From assembly GCF_017355835.1 (NCBI RefSeq), contig NZ_JAFEWF010000008.1, positions 186,001 through 250,000 on the forward strand: a stretch of 64,000 bases of DNA, read 5' to 3'. This document shows positions 62,150 to 64,000 of the stretch, piece after piece; position 1 is the first letter of the stretch; each line of letters opens with the position of its first letter. The notes under the pieces are model-generated. The model was not told the DNA's origin. It worked only from the letters and a program-made list of their open reading frames with translations, and ran no database searches. Both the position numbers and the translations under genes were made by a program. The stretch is from Desertivirga brevis. Its GTDB lineage: Bacteria; Bacteroidota; Bacteroidia; Sphingobacteriales; Sphingobacteriaceae.

Positions 62150-62764
62150 CTAAAATACTTTTATAAATGTGCAATAAGTGGCTAAAATCTTGACAAAATG
62201 AGAGAAATCCTGGTAGTTCTTTGGTTTTATATGTGATCTTAATGTTTTTATTGCTTCATTAATGATGTTGTAAGCTGTTCTTTTGCTTATTCCAAGCTCT
62301 TTAGCTATCTCATCATAGCTCATGTCCCGGAAAAACTTCATCGTCAATAGCTCCTTTTGTCGCTCAGTAAGCTTTTCCATTATCTTAAATAAACTGTCCC
62401 GTAGAACTGAGTTTTCCTGTATCCGTTCAAAATAGTCATTATAGGTAAGTTGATCAGTTTCGGAACCTGCCGCCATTCCTTCTTTAACTTTTCTCAGATC
62501 TTCTGCTTTAAAATGATGCAGGAGCTCGCGACGCAAACAGGTGAGGAGGTAGGAGCGGGGACTGGACACTTCGGGAAGCTGAGCTCGCATTTCCCATAAC
62601 TGGGCAAGTACTTTGATGATATACTCGTTTGCAAGCTCTCGGTCGTGCGTAAACTTCATCCCGTAATTAATCAAGCCCAGATAATGCTGCCGATATAGCT
62701 CCAGGAAAGCCTGCTGGTTTCCAGCAATGAACTCTGCCCATGTATGTCTCAAATTCTCCCCCAT
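62150..62764 (-). CDS. ECF RNA polymerase sigma factor (Bacteroidetes sigma-70 family)
   Basis: 204 residues. Region 2 (QQAFLELYRQHYLGLINYGMKF through EYIIKVLAQLWEMR) and region 4 with HTH (LTERQKELLTMKFFRDMSYDEIAKELGISKRTAYNIINEA) are clear. First gene of the sigma, FecR, SusC, SusD, TPR-TlpA operon on the minus strand. It is more divergent from the sigma factor at 4846-5436 than the shared layout might suggest, so crosstalk is doubtful (inference). Confidence 0.93.
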   Translation of the reverse strand: MGENLRHTWAEFIAGNQQAFLELYRQHYLGLINYGMKFTHDRELANEYIIKVLAQLWEMRAQLPEVSSPRSYLLTCLRRELLHHFKAEDLRKVKEGMAAGSETDQLTYNDYFERIQENSVLRDSLFKIMEKLTERQKELLTMKFFRDMSYDEIAKELGISKRTAYNIINEAIKTLRSHIKPKNYQDFSHFVKILATYCTFIKVF

Positions 62765-62825
62765 TAAACCAAAGATACTTAATTGTTAATTTATTTGGAG
62801 AATAGGTGGTATGCTTAAAGAATTA

Positions 62826-63377
62826 TTACAAGTGTCTTATCACCTTGCAAGGGTTTCCGGCAGCGAAAACGTTAGCAGGGATATCCTTGGTTACTACACT
62901 TCCGGCTCCGATTGTTGTATTCTGTCCGATAGTAACTCCAGGGCATATGATGGCGCCACCACCGATCCATACATTATCGCCGATGGTAATAGGGGAAGCT
63001 AATTCAGGACCCTTAATCCTTTCGGCTGCCATTACCGGATGGTAGGCTGTATAGATCTGAACATAGGGGCCGCACATTACATTATCGCCAATGGTTACCT
63101 TAGCACAATCCAGTATAACGCAATTAAAATTCATGAAGAAGTTCTTGCCTGCAAAGATGTGGGAACCGTAATCGCAAAAGAACGGAGGTTGAATATCGAT
63201 AGTGGAACAATTGCCAAGTAAATCTTTTAGTAACGCAGTACGTTCTTCAAGAGGAGCAGCAATCATTAGGTTATATTTAGATAAGTGGATCCTTGCATAA
63301 TCTCTCATCTTAACTAACTCCTCATCCCATGCCTGGTACAACTCGCCGTCGAGCATTTTCTGTAATTCGCTTTTCAT
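62826..63377 (-). CDS. Sugar O-acetyltransferase (maltose/galactoside acetyltransferase family)
   Basis: About 183 residues from ATG 63377 (MKSELQKMLDGELYQAWDEEL), a start typical of the LacA/Maa family; the ATG at 63440 would add 21 unrelated residues. An N-terminal Mac domain is followed by a left-handed beta-helix of hexapeptide repeats (VTIGDNVMCGPYVQIYTAYH, ITIGDNVWIGGGAIICPGVTIGQNTTIGAGSVVTKDIPANVFAAGNPCKVIRHL). The His in TAYHP is the expected catalytic base. It transfers acetyl from acetyl-CoA to a sugar. Neighbouring genes do not suggest a pathway. Confidence 0.92.
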   Translation of the reverse strand: MKSELQKMLDGELYQAWDEELVKMRDYARIHLSKYNLMIAAPLEERTALLKDLLGNCSTIDIQPPFFCDYGSHIFAGKNFFMNFNCVILDCAKVTIGDNVMCGPYVQIYTAYHPVMAAERIKGPELASPITIGDNVWIGGGAIICPGVTIGQNTTIGAGSVVTKDIPANVFAAGNPCKVIRHL

Positions 63378-63533
63378 TTTATATAGTTTGTATTGAAATA
63401 ATATCGACAGCCTCAATGGAATTGCTACACTGCCTGGCAAACATATATCTTTTTACAACATATAGAAAGTTATTAAGTGGCGGTAATAGGAATTTTTTAA
63501 GGCAAAGGACGAGTAACTTTTTAAATGGTAGTT

Positions 63534-64000
63534 TCAGGCCGGAAGTGCGCGATTAAAAGTTGCCACAAGCTCATTGATCCTCTCGCCCCTTGTCTGGTAG
63601 GAGAGAGCGGCATCGTGCGATTTCAGGATGCGCTTGGTCAGGCTCAAACCAACACCGCTGCCACTTTTTCCAGAACTGTTGCTTCCGCGGGCAAAGGTGT
63701 TAAATAGGGAATTTGGATTCTCAATTTCAGGAATGGGTCCGTTGTTTATAAAGCTAACGGTAATTGTCTGATCAAATACCGTAATTAAAGATCGTACAGA
63801 CTTGTCGTCAGAATAAAAGTAAGCGTTTTTAATGAGGTTGGAGAAGGCAACTTTTAGAAGGATTTCGTCTCCCTTAACTTCCACACTGATGGATTCTGAA
63901 CGATTGACAATGTCGAAGCTGAATTTGAGCTCAGGATGGATCATCGAAAAGTCCTGGACTACAGCAAAAATAACTTCATCCAGCCGGATCACTTTAAAAG
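63534..64000 (-). CDS. Sensor histidine kinase, C-terminal part (partial)
   Basis: The frame stays open to the edge of the window on the minus strand, so the gene begins beyond position 64000. The visible part (about 155 residues) is the HATPase domain: N box LIKNAYFYS, G1 region VSFINNGPIPE, F box LFNTFARGSN and G2 GKSGSGVGLSLTKRIL. The G1 box has NNGP where most kinases have DNGxG; such a variation is seen in some active Bacteroidota kinases. The His-containing domain and sensor are not visible. Confidence 0.88.
   Translation of the reverse strand, partial: FKVIRLDEVIFAVVQDFSMIHPELKFSFDIVNRSESISVEVKGDEILLKVAFSNLIKNAYFYSDDKSVRSLITVFDQTITVSFINNGPIPEIENPNSLFNTFARGSNSSGKSGSGVGLSLTKRILKSHDAALSYQTRGERINELVATFNRALPA

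Overview
The window reads as chromosomal DNA of a Bacteroidota bacterium, most likely a Pedobacter/Mucilaginibacter-type member of the Sphingobacteriaceae. This rests on three SusC/SusD pairs, ECF sigma/FecR anti-sigma pairs in front of two of them, DUF4369-TlpA thioredoxins, DUF5117-type metalloproteases, Bacteroidota promoters (TTTG...TAnnTTTG) and moderate GC. No rRNA, tRNA, CRISPR array, phage or insertion sequence was recognised. Identifications come from reading motifs and family resemblance; no database search was run.

Layout. (1) 1-4512: the end of a SusCD-type operon (PKD-like lipoprotein, TlpA, zinc metalloprotease). (2) 4571-15491: a complete paralogous locus: ECF sigma, FecR anti-sigma, STN-bearing SusC, SusD, TlpA, second metalloprotease. 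Each metalloprotease is separated from its tlpA by a terminator-like hairpin. (3) 15620-19714: a sulfide/persulfide module: Crp/Fnr regulator, YeeE/YedE and DUF6691 transport halves, a CstB-like MBL-rhodanese persulfide dioxygenase and a TauE/SafE exporter. Two near-identical palindromes sit at the same distance from promoter-like boxes. The yeeE reading frame is cut by one in-frame stop. (4) 19959-26421: a small TetR-like HTH protein, an 8-bp tandem repeat, a fatty-acid desaturase, an unknown protein, and a ClC channel followed by a histidine kinase and response regulator. (5) 26480-40164: a probable laminarin/beta-1,3-glucan utilisation locus: a membrane-bound SusR-like regulator, divergent from a surface PKD lipoprotein, SusC, SusD, a TIM-barrel glycosidase, GH16 and GH3. 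(6) 40269-49960: metabolic and assorted genes (MetA, luciferase-like oxidoreductase, aspartate kinase, GH43-like protein, universal stress protein, histone-H1-like protein), with a decayed stretch at 42.4-44.1 kb holding a nitroreductase remnant. (7) 50080-54553: a thioredoxin-like protein and a large hybrid sensor kinase. (8) 54636-62764 (minus strand): a third TonB-dependent locus: ECF sigma, FecR, SusC, SusD, TPR-TlpA protein. (9) 62826-64000: a hexapeptide acetyltransferase and the end of a histidine kinase.

How it fits together: loci 1, 2 and 8 couple outer-membrane import to periplasmic thiol-redox proteins, and 1 and 2 add large metzincin-like proteases, which suggests protein or peptide substrates (inference). 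Locus 5 is a textbook glycan locus with a different control scheme: no STN domain on SusC and no sigma/anti-sigma pair. Locus 3 is the best-supported regulon here, because regulator, recognition-helix type, operator sequence and operator-promoter spacing agree.
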